Shown: positions 1 through 9,318, counted from the first letter of the stretch. The stretch is 64,000 nucleotides of DNA from Streptococcus xiaochunlingii (GCF_006385805.1 NZ_VFSG01000001.1:124001-188000); one strand, 5' to 3'. Translations and numbers: made by a program. The notes: generated by a model from the letters alone, not told the origin.

Positions 1-1
1 T

Positions 2-1456
2 GTTATCGGTCAAGCACAGACTGGTACAGGGAAAACTGCAGCCTTTGGCTTGCCAACTCTTGAAAAAATTCGTACAGAAGAAGCAACTATCCAAGCTTTA
101 GTAATTGCCCCAACTCGTGAACTGGCTGTTCAAAGTCAGGAAGAACTCTTTCGCTTTGGCCGTAGTAAAGGTGTGAAAGTCCGTTCAGTATACGGTGGTT
201 CAAGTATTGAAAAACAAATCAAGGCTCTTAAATCAGGTGCTCACATCGTTGTAGGAACACCGGGACGTTTACTTGACTTGATTAAACGCAAGGCCTTGAA
301 ATTGCATGATATTGAAACCTTGATTTTAGATGAAGCAGATGAAATGCTGAACATGGGATTCCTTGAAGATATTGAAGATATCATCTCTCGTGTACCGGAA
401 AATCGTCAAACCTTGCTCTTTTCAGCGACTATGCCAGATGCTATCAAACGTATTGGTGTTCAGTTCATGAAAGAACCTGAGCATGTGAAGATTGCTGCTA
501 AAGAATTAACAACAGAACTGGTAGACCAGTACTATATCCGCGTTAAGGAACAAGAAAAATTCGACACCATGACTCGTCTTATGGATGTTGATCAACCTGA
601 GTTGTCAATCGTTTTTGGTCGTACCAAACGTCGTGTAGATGAGTTGACTCGTGGGCTGAAAATCCGTGGTTTCCGTGCAGAAGGGATTCATGGAGATTTG
701 GACCAAAACAAACGTCTTCGTGTCCTTCGTGATTTTAAAAATGGCAACCTTGATGTCCTCGTTGCAACAGACGTAGCTGCTCGTGGTTTGGATATTTCAG
801 GTGTGACTCATGTCTACAACTACGATATCCCACAAGACCCTGAGAGTTATGTTCACCGTATTGGTCGTACAGGACGTGCAGGTAAGTCAGGTCAGTCTAT
901 AACCTTCGTTTCACCTAATGAAATGGGTTATCTCCAAATCATTGAGAACTTGACTAAGAAACGCATGAAAGGTCTTAAACCTGCAAGTGCAGAAGAAGCC
1001 TTCCAAGCTAAGAAGCAGGTTGCACTGAAGAAAATTGAACGTGATTTTGCGAATGAGGAGATCCGTAGCAACTTTGAAAAGTTTGGAAAGGATGCTCGTC
1101 AATTAGCATCAGAATTCAGCCCAGAAGAATTGGCCATGTATATCCTCAGCTTAACTGTTCAAGACCCAGATAGTCTTCCTGAGGTTGAGATTGCACGTGA
1201 AAAACCGTTACCATTTAAACCATCTGGTGGTGGCTTCGGTGGCAAAGGCAAGGGTGGTCGAGGAGGCCGTCGTGGGGATGACCGTCGAGACCGTGATCGC
1301 CGTGGCAATGGACGTCGTGATGACTATCGTAAAGGTGGACGTTCAAAGGATCGTTTTGATAAAGAGAAGCGTTACCGTAAGGATAATAAAAAACCACGCA
1401 ATACTTCAAGCGAGAAGAAAACAGGCTTTGTGATTCGGAACAAAGGAGATAAATAA
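2..1456 (+). CDS. cshA: DEAD-box ATP-dependent RNA helicase CshA (5' truncated by window start)
   Basis: RNA helicase of the CshA type, which unwinds RNA in ribosome assembly and degradosome-linked mRNA turnover. The reading frame is open from base 2, so the true start lies before the window. A TTG at base 50 is only an internal codon. Seen in order: Walker A AQTGTGKT (residues 5-12 of the fragment), PTRELA, TPGR, DEAD (about 110-113), SAT (about 141-143), RGLD and HRIGRTGR. A C-terminal tail of about 70 residues is rich in Gly, Arg, Asp and Lys, a likely RNA-binding extension. Only the Q-motif region and extreme N-terminus are missing. A palindrome follows the stop, and the next gene belongs to a different unit. 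Family assignment is firm; the name CshA rather than another DEAD-box paralogue rests on the basic RGG-like tail. Confidence 0.93.
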   Translation, partial: VIGQAQTGTGKTAAFGLPTLEKIRTEEATIQALVIAPTRELAVQSQEELFRFGRSKGVKVRSVYGGSSIEKQIKALKSGAHIVVGTPGRLLDLIKRKALKLHDIETLILDEADEMLNMGFLEDIEDIISRVPENRQTLLFSATMPDAIKRIGVQFMKEPEHVKIAAKELTTELVDQYYIRVKEQEKFDTMTRLMDVDQPELSIVFGRTKRRVDELTRGLKIRGFRAEGIHGDLDQNKRLRVLRDFKNGNLDVLVATDVAARGLDISGVTHVYNYDIPQDPESYVHRIGRTGRAGKSGQSITFVSPNEMGYLQIIENLTKKRMKGLKPASAEEAFQAKKQVALKKIERDFANEEIRSNFEKFGKDARQLASEFSPEELAMYILSLTVQDPDSLPEVEIAREKPLPFKPSGGGFGGKGKGGRGGRRGDDRRDRDRRGNGRRDDYRKGGRSKDRFDKEKRYRKDNKKPRNTSSEKKTGFVIRNKGDK

Positions 1457-1459
1457 AAC

Positions 1460-1499
1460 ATACAAGGGTAAACATATGTTTACCCTTGTATATTTATAA
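1460..1499 (+). terminator. Palindromic terminator-like hairpin after cshA
   Basis: A perfect 32-base palindrome (1460-1491, arms ATACAAGGGTAAACAT and its complement) starts four bases after the stop codon and is followed by an AT-rich stretch. The trailing U-run is poor, so termination efficiency is uncertain. Confidence 0.6.
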
Positions 1500-1540
1500 G
1501 GAGACCGAAATTCGTAAACAAAACGTTTGCTATCACTCTG

Positions 1541-1554
1541 TGATAGCGCTATCA
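1541..1554 (+). promoter_or_regulatory. Perfect palindromic cre site (CcpA) upstream of lacR
   Basis: TGATAGCGCTATCA is a 14-base perfect palindrome and fits every position of the cre consensus TGWNANCGNTNWCA. It lies about 185 bases before the lacR promoter in a 325-base gap (1457-1781). The gap otherwise holds the cshA hairpin and AT-rich sequence. It implies CcpA control of lacR and perhaps the operon. Basis: sequence match plus known CcpA biology. Confidence 0.75.
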
Positions 1555-1723
1555 ATTCTGTTAACATATTAAGAATACAACTTTTTATAAGTCCTGTCAA
1601 CAGATTTGCTAAAAAAAATCTACTTTTTTTAAAAAGATGAACAAAAAAATGATCAATTCACAAAAACGATCAACAAAATAAGTGGTTAATATAGAAAAAA
1701 ATCGTCAAAATGTTTGTTTCTTA

Positions 1724-1751
1724 TTGAAAATGTTCACCATTATAGTATAAT
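1724..1751 (+). promoter_or_regulatory. lacR promoter
   Basis: TTGAAA (1724-1729), 16-base spacer, TATAAT (1746-1751), about 30 bases before lacR. TGTTTGTTTC at 1711-1720 differs at one position from the lactococcal LacR operator motif TGTTTNWTTT, so autoregulation is possible. Confidence 0.65.
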
Positions 1752-1781
1752 GAAAGCAGAAATAGGAAAGTAGGACGTCAT

Positions 1782-2528
1782 ATGAAAGAGAGTAGACATG
1801 TAGCAATCTTACAAGAGTTGGATAAAAATGAAGTGGTCTCTGTTAAGGATCTAAGTGATCTCTTGGGTGTAACGGATATGACAATTCGACGGGATTTGAT
1901 GGACTTAGAGGAGCAAGACCTATTGGTTCGTGTTCATGGAGGGGCCCATCGAAAAATCAAGGATAGTCTGACAGAAGTCTCTCATACAGAAAAGAACATG
2001 TTGAACGTGGAAGAGAAAAGGGAGATTGCTCAAAAATGTGCGGCTTTAATCGATGAAGGCGATACAATTTTTATTGGGGCTGGAACCACTACGGATTTTA
2101 TTGGCGATTATCTTGAAGGGAAACATGTCAGTATTGTCACCAATTCCCTACCTATTTTTGAAAAATTAAAAGATCAACCCAATTATGACATTATCCTAGT
2201 GGGAGGTCGATATAGGGTCAAGACACAGACCTTTGTAGGGCAGTTTGCTAATAAGCTCTTAAAGGAAATTAAGGTTTCGAAAGCCTTTATCGGGGTAAAT
2301 GGAATCGACGGTCATACAGCAATGACTGCAAACGAAGAAGAAGGAAATGGTAATAAAATTATTCTTAACAATGCCATTGAAAAGTATGTAGTAGCAGATA
2401 ACAGTAAGTTTGACAGCTATTCTTTCTATGCTTTTTACCGTCTAGATGATTTAGATGCGGTGATTACCGATCATTCTATCTCTAATAAGGTGCGAGAAAA
2501 ATACAATTCTTATACAAAAATTTTGTAA
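1782..2528 (+). CDS. lacR: DeoR-family repressor LacR of the lactose/galactose (tagatose) operon
   Basis: DeoR-family transcriptional repressor, 248 aa, the usual size for LacR. An N-terminal helix-turn-helix lies at about residues 18-45 (VSVKDLSDLLGVTDMTIRRD), followed by RVHGGA, the typical DeoR hinge. The C-terminal sugar-phosphate-sensing domain carries GAGTTT and IVTNS. Members of this family bind tagatose-6-phosphate and release DNA. The ATG at 1782 has AGGAAAG upstream. It is followed by its own terminator and then the PTS/lacABCD genes on the same strand, so it most likely represses that operon. Streptococci may carry two lacR copies, and which one this is cannot be told here. Confidence 0.9.
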   Translation: MKESRHVAILQELDKNEVVSVKDLSDLLGVTDMTIRRDLMDLEEQDLLVRVHGGAHRKIKDSLTEVSHTEKNMLNVEEKREIAQKCAALIDEGDTIFIGAGTTTDFIGDYLEGKHVSIVTNSLPIFEKLKDQPNYDIILVGGRYRVKTQTFVGQFANKLLKEIKVSKAFIGVNGIDGHTAMTANEEEGNGNKIILNNAIEKYVVADNSKFDSYSFYAFYRLDDLDAVITDHSISNKVREKYNSYTKIL

Positions 2529-2549
2529 AAATTAGAAAAGAAACAGCTA

Positions 2550-2586
2550 AACGGCCAGGATTCAAGCAGATTCTGGTCTTTTTTAT
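2550..2586 (+). terminator. lacR terminator
   Basis: GC-rich stem with wobble pairs (GGCCAGGAT against ATTCTGGTC) followed by TTTTTTATAT, 25 bases after the lacR stop. Confidence 0.75.
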
Positions 2587-2624
2587 ATCCTTTAATAGGG
2601 GAGGGGTTATAAATAAATCTATAA

Positions 2625-2691
2625 AAAATAAACAAAAAAGAACAAAAAATTACATATTGTAATTGACAGCGCATTCATATAGTGATATACT
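2625..2691 (+). promoter_or_regulatory. Galactose operon promoter with LacR-like operator and inverted repeat
   Basis: TTGACA (2663-2668), 17-base spacer, TATACT (2686-2691) form a strong promoter before the IIA gene. AAAATAAACA at 2625-2634 is an exact match, on the other strand, to the LacR operator motif TGTTTNWTTT. A perfect inverted repeat ATTACA-TAT-TGTAAT (2649-2663) abuts the -35 box. The regulator of the inverted repeat is not known to me. Confidence 0.72.
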
Positions 2692-2736
2692 TATCATGTA
2701 ATTAAAAGATATTTTAAAAGTGGAAGGGGTGAAAAG

Positions 2737-3213
2737 ATGGGATTAAATCAACTGTTTAATCGGGAATTAGTCTTTTGCCTAGATGTTGCGAATCAAGAAG
2801 AATTGTTTGACCAGGTTGCAACTTTATTGGAAGAACGTCAGATTGTGACAGATTCTTATCGAGCTGCATTAAAAGAGAGAGAGAAATCGTTCCCTACTGG
2901 CTTGGATATGGAATTTCTAGGAAAGGATCTTCCGAATGTAGCGATTCCTCATACGGATATCATCCATAACCTAACAGAGAATATTGTAGTTGTTCGATTG
3001 AAAAATCCGGTAACCTTCCACAATATGATCGCACCTGATAAAGAAGTAGAAGTTTCTCTTTTATTCTTCATCATTAACAATTCTAGTTCCAGCCAAACAA
3101 ACATTTTGGCGCATTTGATGGATTTCTTTACGACAAATGGAAATCTTGAAAACATGTCGAAATTGGAAACTGAAGAAGACTTATATCGCTATATCACAGA
3201 AGCGATTGCTTAA
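2737..3213 (+). CDS. gatA: PTS system galactitol/galactose-type EIIA component
   Basis: Cytoplasmic phosphocarrier EIIA of the fructose/mannitol-type fold (PTS_EIIA_2), 158 aa. It receives phosphate from HPr and passes it to IIB. The motif VAIPHTD places the likely phosphorylated histidine at residue 72. A strong Shine-Dalgarno (GGAAGGGGTG) precedes the ATG. It is first in the operon IIA-IIB-IIC-lacX-lacA-lacB-lacC-lacD. Because the tagatose-6-phosphate genes follow and no lacE/lacF/lacG is present, the substrate is more likely galactose (entering as galactose-6-phosphate) than galactitol. That is inference from context. The symbol reflects the family. Confidence 0.87.
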   Translation: MGLNQLFNRELVFCLDVANQEELFDQVATLLEERQIVTDSYRAALKEREKSFPTGLDMEFLGKDLPNVAIPHTDIIHNLTENIVVVRLKNPVTFHNMIAPDKEVEVSLLFFIINNSSSSQTNILAHLMDFFTTNGNLENMSKLETEEDLYRYITEAIA

Positions 3214-3252
3214 TAGTAAAAATTAAAAATATTTATAATGGAGGTCATTCAA

Positions 3253-3558
3253 ATGATTAAAATTTTAGCTGCCTGTGGTGCAGGGGTTAACTCAAGCCAC
3301 CAAATCAAAAGCGCTCTAGAAGAAGAGCTTTCAAACCGTGGATATGATGTACAATGTGATGCGGTAATGGTAAAAGATGTGAATGAAGATTTGATTAAAG
3401 GTTATGATATCTTTACACCAATCGCTGCAACAGATTTAGGCTTTGATCCTGGTATTCCAGTAGTTGAAGCTGGTCCAATCTTATTCCGTATTCCAGCTAT
3501 GAGCGCTCCGGTATATGACAATATCGAAGCAGCCATCAAAGAACACGGTTTAAGCTAA
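3253..3558 (+). CDS. gatB: PTS system galactitol/galactose-type EIIB component
   Basis: Small cytoplasmic EIIB, 101 aa, of the lactose/galactitol PTS_IIB fold. The phosphorylated cysteine is expected at residue 8 in KILAACGAGVNSS, a P-loop-like active site. I chose ATG 3253 rather than the in-frame ATG at 3238 because GGAGG at 3240-3244 lies inside the longer version and is correctly spaced for 3253. It lies 39 bases after the IIA gene and before IIC, so the three form one transporter. Phosphate flows HPr, IIA His, IIB Cys, sugar. Confidence 0.88.
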   Translation: MIKILAACGAGVNSSHQIKSALEEELSNRGYDVQCDAVMVKDVNEDLIKGYDIFTPIAATDLGFDPGIPVVEAGPILFRIPAMSAPVYDNIEAAIKEHGLS

Positions 3559-3654
3559 TTCGTTTATCTGTATTTTGTAAGCGGTTCCTATGCCTGGAAT
3601 TGCTGACATTCTTAATTTTGTAAAATATAAAAATATAAATCGGGAGGATTTATT

Positions 3655-5130
3655 ATGAATGGCATTATCGATTTTGCCAATAAGTTTTTCAAACCCATTC
3701 TAGATATGGGTGCACCGATCATCATGTTGATCGTCCTAACTCTATTGGCACTTTTGTTTGGAGTGAAATTCTCCAAAGCGCTTGAAGGTGGTATTAAACT
3801 TGCCATCGCCCTTACAGGTATCGGTGCAATCATCGGTATGTTGAATGGAGCTTTCTCAGCGTCTCTTGCAAAATTCGTTGAGAACACTGGTATTCAATTG
3901 AATATCACAGACGTTGGTTGGGCACCACTTGCGACCATCACTTGGGGGTCTGCCTGGACACTTTACTTCTTGCTAGTTATGTTGGTTGTCAACATTGTCA
4001 TGCTTGCAATGAAGAAAACAGATACACTTGATGTCGATATCTTTGATATCTGGCACTTGTCTATCACAGGTCTTTTGATTAAATGGTATGCGGATAAAAA
4101 TGGAGTTAGCGCAGGAGTTTCTCTCTTAGTTGCCACTCTTGCAGTTGTTCTTGTAGGGATTATGAAAATCATCAACTCAGACTTGATGAAACCAACATTT
4201 GACGATTTGTTGAATGCACCAAGTTCATCACCTATGACTTCAACTCACATGAACTACATGATGAACCCAATCATCATGGTTTTGGATAAAATCTTTGACA
4301 AATTCTTCCCAGGTCTTGACAAATACGACTTTGACGCAGCTAAATTGAACAAGAAAATTGGTTTCTGGGGATCTAAATTCTTCATCGGTTTCCTTCTTGG
4401 TATCGTCATCGGTATCATGGGTACTCCACATCCAGTTGCTGATGTAGCTGATGCTAAAACTTGGGAATTGGTTATTAAAGGTTGGTTGAGCCTTGGTTTG
4501 ACTGCCGGTGTCTGCTTGGAATTGTTCTCATTGATCGGTTCTTGGTTCATCGCAGCGGTAGAACCATTGTCACAAGGTATTACAAACGTTGCTACTAAAC
4601 GTCTTCAAGGACGTAAATTCAATATCGGTTTGGACTGGCCATTTATCGCTGGTCGTGCAGAAATCTGGGCTTGTGCAAACGTACTTGCACCAATCATGTT
4701 GATCGAAGCAGTGCTTCTTTCTAAAGTCGGAAATGGTATCTTGCCACTTGCAGGGATCATCGCTATGGGTGTGACTCCAGCTTTGTTGGTTGTAACACGT
4801 GGTAAATTGATCCGTATGATCGTGTTTGGAACACTCTTGTTGCCACTCTTCCTTCTTTCAGGTACTCTTATCGCACCATTCGCTACTGAATTGGCGAAAA
4901 GTGTAAAAGCCTTTCCAGAAGGAGTTGACAAAGCTCAATTGATCACTCACTCAACTCTTGAAGGACCTGTTGAAAAATTGCTTGGTTGGACAATCGGTAA
5001 TGCAACAACTGGTGATATTAAATTGATTATTGGTGTTGTTGCCTTCTTAGCATTCTACGTTGGAATCTTTGCATGGTACAGAAAACAAATGATCAAACGT
5101 AACGAAGAATACGCAGCAAATGCAAAATAA
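3655..5130 (+). CDS. gatC: PTS system galactitol/galactose-type EIIC permease
   Basis: Integral membrane EIIC of the galactitol (Gat) family, 491 aa with roughly ten hydrophobic segments, a normal family length. The N-terminus is amphipathic and hydrophobic, with no cleavable signal. It moves the hexose inward coupled to phosphorylation by IIB. GGGAGG lies just upstream of the ATG. Relatives of this permease in oral streptococci are described as a galactose PTS feeding LacAB; I infer the same here because lacA-D follow directly. A long-loop terminator-like hairpin follows the gene and may reduce downstream transcription. Confidence 0.88.
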   Translation: MNGIIDFANKFFKPILDMGAPIIMLIVLTLLALLFGVKFSKALEGGIKLAIALTGIGAIIGMLNGAFSASLAKFVENTGIQLNITDVGWAPLATITWGSAWTLYFLLVMLVVNIVMLAMKKTDTLDVDIFDIWHLSITGLLIKWYADKNGVSAGVSLLVATLAVVLVGIMKIINSDLMKPTFDDLLNAPSSSPMTSTHMNYMMNPIIMVLDKIFDKFFPGLDKYDFDAAKLNKKIGFWGSKFFIGFLLGIVIGIMGTPHPVADVADAKTWELVIKGWLSLGLTAGVCLELFSLIGSWFIAAVEPLSQGITNVATKRLQGRKFNIGLDWPFIAGRAEIWACANVLAPIMLIEAVLLSKVGNGILPLAGIIAMGVTPALLVVTRGKLIRMIVFGTLLLPLFLLSGTLIAPFATELAKSVKAFPEGVDKAQLITHSTLEGPVEKLLGWTIGNATTGDIKLIIGVVAFLAFYVGIFAWYRKQMIKRNEEYAANAK

Positions 5131-5157
5131 TCCGCTCCTAAATATGTAACTTGATAA

Positions 5158-5206
5158 AACTAGGGTATCAATTTTCCAGACATGGAGGGGTAGCCTAGTT
5201 TTTTCT
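5158..5206 (+). terminator. Possible intra-operon terminator between IIC and lacX
   Basis: AACTAGG (5158-5164) pairs with CCTAGTT (5194-5200) around a loop of about 29 bases and runs into a T-tract. As no new promoter is obvious before lacX, it is likely a partial terminator or processing site. Confidence 0.45.
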
Positions 5207-5233
5207 CTAAAATAACATGCTAAGGAGTGAAAT

Positions 5234-6118
5234 ATGAGGATAGCTTTAAAAAATAATGATCTGGAAGTTTGTTTCAAGGAGTTAGGTGGTGAGCTGACCT
5301 CTATCAAGGATCAGGAAGGTATCGAATATCTTTGGCAGGGTGATGCTCAGTATTGGAGTGGCCAAGCCCCAGTTCTCTTTCCTATCTGTGGTTCGGTTCG
5401 AAATGATACAACCATGTATCGCCCTCAAGGTGTTGGGAAGATCCCTCGCCACGGGCTGGTTCGCAAGAAAAACTTTGAGCTGGTAGAGCAAACAGAAGAT
5501 CGGGTGACTTTTGGGATAGAAGATACGGAAGAAATGTATCAGCAATATCCCTATCATTTCAGATTAGAAATTTCTTATCAATTACTTGGTAAGAAGATTC
5601 AAGTAACCTATCGGGTTCACCATCTTGGTGAGGAAGGAGTCATGCCCTTTTTCGTTGGTGGCCATCCAGGATTTAATTGTCCGTTACTGGCGGATGAAGG
5701 ATTTGAAGATTACTACCTGGAATTCGAACAAGAAGAGACCTGTAGTATTCCTAAATCCTATCCAGAGACAGGCTTGCTAAACGTCTTTGATCGGACACCT
5801 TTCTTACAGCAAGAGAAAATCCTAAATCTCGATTACGATCTCTTCCAAAAGGATGCCATCACCTTAGATTGCTTACAATCAAGAAGGGTGATCCTCCGCT
5901 CTAAAAAGCACGAAAAAGGAGTAAGCCTTCATTTTCCAGATTTTTCAAACTTGATCATCTGGACAACACCTAATAAAGGACCATTTATCGCTTTAGAGCC
6001 TTGGTCTGGTTTATCCACTTCCCTTGAAGAGAGTGATTATTTGGAATATAAAAAGCAAGTTCGTCTCTTGTCAGCAGGTCAAACAGCTGAACTAAGTTTT
6101 GAAATCGAAATTTTATAG
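5234..6118 (+). CDS. lacX: LacX-like aldose 1-epimerase family protein
   Basis: 294 aa protein of the aldose 1-epimerase (galactose mutarotase) superfamily, LacX subgroup. Members share the epimerase beta-sandwich. Seen: FPICGSVRND and PRHGLVRKKNFEL in the N-terminal half, and a conserved GGHPGFNCPL segment around residues 140-150 carrying the likely active-site His. It probably interconverts anomers of galactose or galactose-6-phosphate, but the true substrate of LacX proteins is not established. Its place between the permease and lacA fits a role in the same pathway. The Shine-Dalgarno AAGGAGTG precedes ATG 5234. Confidence 0.83.
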   Translation: MRIALKNNDLEVCFKELGGELTSIKDQEGIEYLWQGDAQYWSGQAPVLFPICGSVRNDTTMYRPQGVGKIPRHGLVRKKNFELVEQTEDRVTFGIEDTEEMYQQYPYHFRLEISYQLLGKKIQVTYRVHHLGEEGVMPFFVGGHPGFNCPLLADEGFEDYYLEFEQEETCSIPKSYPETGLLNVFDRTPFLQQEKILNLDYDLFQKDAITLDCLQSRRVILRSKKHEKGVSLHFPDFSNLIIWTTPNKGPFIALEPWSGLSTSLEESDYLEYKKQVRLLSAGQTAELSFEIEIL

Positions 6119-6187
6119 AAAATAATGTTGTTGAATATAGAAGTTTCTGTATTTGATTGAAAAATGAATTAAAAGAAGGAGTATAAT

Positions 6188-6613
6188 ATGTCAGTTATTA
6201 TTGGTGCGGATGCAGCAGGTATCCGCTTAAAAGAAGTAGTCAAAGAATATTTGGAAGCAGAAGGTTTCCAAGTGGTGGATGTGACAGAAGAAGGGCAAGA
6301 CTTTGTGGATGTGACCTTGGCTGTCGCTAAGGAAGTCAAACAAGCAGAAGACAATCTTGGTATTGTTATTGATGCTTATGGAGCTGGCCCATTCATGGTC
6401 GCTACTAAAATTAAAGGAATGGTTGCGGCAGAAGTTTCAGATGAGCGTTCCGCTTACATGACTCGTGGCCATAACAATTCTCGCATGATCACCATGGGGG
6501 CTCAAATCGTGGGTGATCAATTGGCGAAGAATATTGCCAAAGGTTTTGTAAACGGTAAGTATGACGGCGGTCGCCACCAAATCCGTGTCGATATGCTTAA
6601 CAAGATGTGCTAA
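6188..6613 (+). CDS. lacA: Galactose-6-phosphate isomerase subunit LacA
   Basis: LacA, 141 aa, one of two related subunits of galactose-6-phosphate isomerase (RpiB/LacA/LacB family). The enzyme converts D-galactose-6-phosphate to D-tagatose-6-phosphate in the cytoplasm. [13 protein letters not shown] at the N-terminus and DAYGAGPFM in mid-protein are family signatures. The cysteine-bearing CGTG loop of LacB is replaced here by DAYGAG, as expected for LacA, so activity needs the LacB partner encoded 16 bases downstream. The start has AAGGAG upstream. Length matches the family. Confidence 0.94.
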   Translation: MSVIIGADAAGIRLKEVVKEYLEAEGFQVVDVTEEGQDFVDVTLAVAKEVKQAEDNLGIVIDAYGAGPFMVATKIKGMVAAEVSDERSAYMTRGHNNSRMITMGAQIVGDQLAKNIAKGFVNGKYDGGRHQIRVDMLNKMC

Positions 6614-6629
6614 GGGGAGGAGTAAACGA

Positions 6630-7145
6630 ATGAAAATTGCAATTGGATGTGACCATATTGTCACAAATGAAAAAATGGCTGTTTCTGAATTTTTGAAATC
6701 AAAAGGCTATGAAGTCCTTGACTTCGGAACCTATGACCATGCGCGCACCCACTACCCAATTTTTGGGAAAAAAGTCGGAGAAGCAGTAGCTAGTGGTCAA
6801 GCAGACCTTGGAGTATGTATTTGTGGAACTGGTGTTGGGATTAACAACGCGGTTAACAAGGTCCCTGGAATTCGTTCAGCTTTGGTCCGTGATATGACAA
6901 CTGCACTTTATGCCAAAGAAGAACTCAATGCCAACGTCATTGGTTTTGGTGGGAAAGTAACTGGTGAGTTGCTCATGTGTGATATCATTGAAGCCTTCAT
7001 TCATGCAGAATATAAACCAAGTGAAGAAAACAAGAAATTGATTGCCAAGATTCAACATTTGGAAACTCATAATGATCACCAAGAGGATGCAGACTTCTTT
7101 ACAGAATTCCTTGAAAAATGGGATCGTGGTGAATACCACGACTAA
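6630..7145 (+). CDS. lacB: Galactose-6-phosphate isomerase subunit LacB
   Basis: LacB, 171 aa, partner of LacA in galactose-6-phosphate isomerase. [10 protein letters not shown] opens the protein and [17 protein letters not shown] carries the catalytic cysteine loop of RpiB-type isomerases. ATG 6630 is chosen because GGGGAGGAG lies 8-15 bases upstream and the family length is 171. A longer in-frame version would run back into lacA. It sits between lacA and lacC in one transcript. Confidence 0.95.
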   Translation: MKIAIGCDHIVTNEKMAVSEFLKSKGYEVLDFGTYDHARTHYPIFGKKVGEAVASGQADLGVCICGTGVGINNAVNKVPGIRSALVRDMTTALYAKEELNANVIGFGGKVTGELLMCDIIEAFIHAEYKPSEENKKLIAKIQHLETHNDHQEDADFFTEFLEKWDRGEYHD

Positions 7146-7156
7146 GAGGTGTGCAT

Positions 7157-8086
7157 ATGATCTTAACTGTCACCTTGAATCCTTCCATTGATATTTCTTA
7201 TCCCTTGGAAGAATTAAAGTTGGATACTGTGAATCGTGTGTCGGAAGTTTCTAAGACGGCTGGTGGGAAAGGGTTAAATGTCACCCGTGTCCTAGCTGAG
7301 AGCGGTGAAACAGTTGGAGCAACAGGTTTTGTTGGGGGGACCAATGGTCAATTCATCAAGACCCATCTTCCACGAGATGTCCAATCCTTCTTCTATGATA
7401 TCCTTGGAGATACGCGGAACTGTATCGCCATCTTGCATGAAGGAAATCAAACAGAAATCTTAGAAGCGGGTCCAGAAATTATCCGGACAGAAGCTTTAGG
7501 CTTCCTTCACCATTTCAAACTCCTTATGCCAACAGCGGATGTGATTGCTATTTCGGGAAGTCTTCCTACAGGATTACCAGTGGACTATTATGCGAGCCTA
7601 ATTGAGATTGCAAAAGAAGCAGGACGCAAGGTTGTACTTGATTCATCAGGCAAATCTTTAGAAGCGGTCCTTCACTCACCATTCAAACCAACAGTAATTA
7701 AACCCAATCGCGAAGAATTATCTCAACTCTTAGGACGGGATGTTTCAGCGGATTTTGAGGACTTAAAAGAAGTTTTGAAAGACCCACTGTTTGAAGGAAT
7801 CGAATGGATTATCGTCTCCTTAGGTGGAGATGGTGCCTTTGCCAAACATGGAGACAGCTTCTATAAGGTCGATATTCCAAAAATTGAAGTGGTCAATCCA
7901 GTGGGATCTGGAGATTCAACCGTGGCTGGGATTTCTGCTGCCCTCAGTAGCGGAAAAGATGACGCGGCCCTCTTGACCCATGCTATGGTCCTAGGGATGC
8001 TAAATGCCCAAGAAAAGATGACAGGGCATGTCAATATGGCCCACTACGATGATTTGTATCAGAATATAATTGTAAAAGAGGTATAA
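7157..8086 (+). CDS. lacC: Tagatose-6-phosphate kinase LacC
   Basis: 309 aa PfkB-family kinase that phosphorylates tagatose-6-phosphate to tagatose-1,6-bisphosphate. Seen: the N-terminal [12 protein letters not shown] typical of the LacC/FruK branch, the GGKGLNV glycine motif around residues 35-41, and the PfkB signature [12 protein letters not shown] near residue 250 with the catalytic Asp. A GTG at 7151 is in frame but sits one base after AGAGG. ATG 7157 has a seven-base spacing and the usual N-terminus. It is separated by one base from lacD, so translation is probably coupled. Confidence 0.94.
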   Translation: MILTVTLNPSIDISYPLEELKLDTVNRVSEVSKTAGGKGLNVTRVLAESGETVGATGFVGGTNGQFIKTHLPRDVQSFFYDILGDTRNCIAILHEGNQTEILEAGPEIIRTEALGFLHHFKLLMPTADVIAISGSLPTGLPVDYYASLIEIAKEAGRKVVLDSSGKSLEAVLHSPFKPTVIKPNREELSQLLGRDVSADFEDLKEVLKDPLFEGIEWIIVSLGGDGAFAKHGDSFYKVDIPKIEVVNPVGSGDSTVAGISAALSSGKDDAALLTHAMVLGMLNAQEKMTGHVNMAHYDDLYQNIIVKEV

Positions 8087-8087
8087 G

Positions 8088-9068
8088 ATGGTATTAACAG
8101 AACAAAAACGCAACTATTTAGAAAAATTGAGCACCAAAGAGGGTGTGATCTCAGCCTTGGCCTTTGACCAACGCGGTGCCTTGAAACGCCTTATGGCTCA
8201 GTATCAAGATACAGAACCAACCGTGGCTCAAATGGAAGAATTGAAGGTCTTGGTGGCTGAAGAATTGACACCATTCGCATCTTCTATGCTCTTGGATCCT
8301 GAGTATGGACTTCCAGCAACTAAGGTCTTGGATGCAGAAGCAGGTCTCTTGTTGGCTTATGAAAAAACAGGCTACGACACTTCTAGCACCAAGCGTCTGC
8401 CAGACTGCCTCAACCTTTGGTCAGCTAAACGCATCAAAGAACAAGGTGCAGATGCAGTGAAATTCTTGCTCTACTATGATGTGGATAGTGCAGAAGAACT
8501 CAACCAAGAAAAACAAGCCTATATTGAACGCATCGGTTCAGAATGTGCTGCAGAAGAAATTCCATTCTTCCTTGAAATCTTGGCTTATGATGAAAAAATC
8601 GAGGATGCCGGATCTGTAGAATATGCGAAAGTAAAACCTCGCAAGGTTATCGAAGCTATGAAAGTCTTCTCAGACCCACGCTTCAACATCGATGTTTTGA
8701 AAGTAGAAGTGCCAGTTAACGTCAAATACGTTGAAGGCTTTGGCGATGGAGAAATTGTTCATAGCCGTGAAGAAGCTGCTGCCTTCTTTAAAGAACAAGA
8801 AGCAGCAACAAACCTTCCATACATCTACTTGAGTGCCGGTGTTTCTGCCAAACTCTTCCAAGAAACCTTAGTCTTTGCCCATGAAGCAGGAGCAAACTTC
8901 AATGGAGTCCTCTGTGGCCGTGCAACTTGGGCTGGATCTGTAGAAGCTTACATCAAGAATGGCGAAGCAGCAGCTCGTGAATGGCTCCGTACCGAAGGTC
9001 GTCGCAACATTGAAGAGCTCAACCAAGTCTTAGACCAAGTCGCAACCTCTTGGAAAGAGCGTATTTAA
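8088..9068 (+). CDS. lacD: Tagatose-1,6-bisphosphate aldolase LacD
   Basis: 326 aa class I aldolase that splits tagatose-1,6-bisphosphate into dihydroxyacetone phosphate and glyceraldehyde-3-phosphate, the last step of the pathway. The Schiff-base lysine is expected at K205 in [10 protein letters not shown], exactly the family position. [12 protein letters not shown] near the N-terminus is the other clear signature. It is the last gene of the operon and is followed by a strong terminator. Streptococci can carry two lacD copies, one with a regulatory role in S. pyogenes; nothing here indicates that role. Confidence 0.95.
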   Translation: MVLTEQKRNYLEKLSTKEGVISALAFDQRGALKRLMAQYQDTEPTVAQMEELKVLVAEELTPFASSMLLDPEYGLPATKVLDAEAGLLLAYEKTGYDTSSTKRLPDCLNLWSAKRIKEQGADAVKFLLYYDVDSAEELNQEKQAYIERIGSECAAEEIPFFLEILAYDEKIEDAGSVEYAKVKPRKVIEAMKVFSDPRFNIDVLKVEVPVNVKYVEGFGDGEIVHSREEAAAFFKEQEAATNLPYIYLSAGVSAKLFQETLVFAHEAGANFNGVLCGRATWAGSVEAYIKNGEAAAREWLRTEGRRNIEELNQVLDQVATSWKERI

Positions 9069-9090
9069 TTCCTTTGTTCCTAACGTATCA

Positions 9091-9129
9091 AATAGTCTTT
9101 CTAGAAAAATCTAGAAGGACTATTTTTTT
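9091..9129 (+). terminator. Terminator of the galactose/tagatose operon
   Basis: AATAGTCTTTCTAGA pairs with TCTAGAAGGACTATT around an AAAA loop, with one mismatch, and runs into TTTTTTT. Confidence 0.9.
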
Positions 9130-9318
9130 ATTTCCATGCAGGAGTAGTTCCGTCATTCATCAAAAATTGGTTTCCAATGTTCATAAATCTGATTAAGCTT
9201 TCATTCACTATTCAAATGGCTTCTGATTTGTAAGGATTTATGTGATAATTTCACATTACAATCGAAAATAAGAGTGTTTTAGAGTATAATAGTTTTATTA
9301 GAATGAAGGAGTTGGCGT

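Noticed and set aside
50..52. TTG as a start codon of the helicase gene
   Set aside because: The frame is open upstream to base 2 and encodes the Walker A motif there, so this is an internal codon of a truncated gene.
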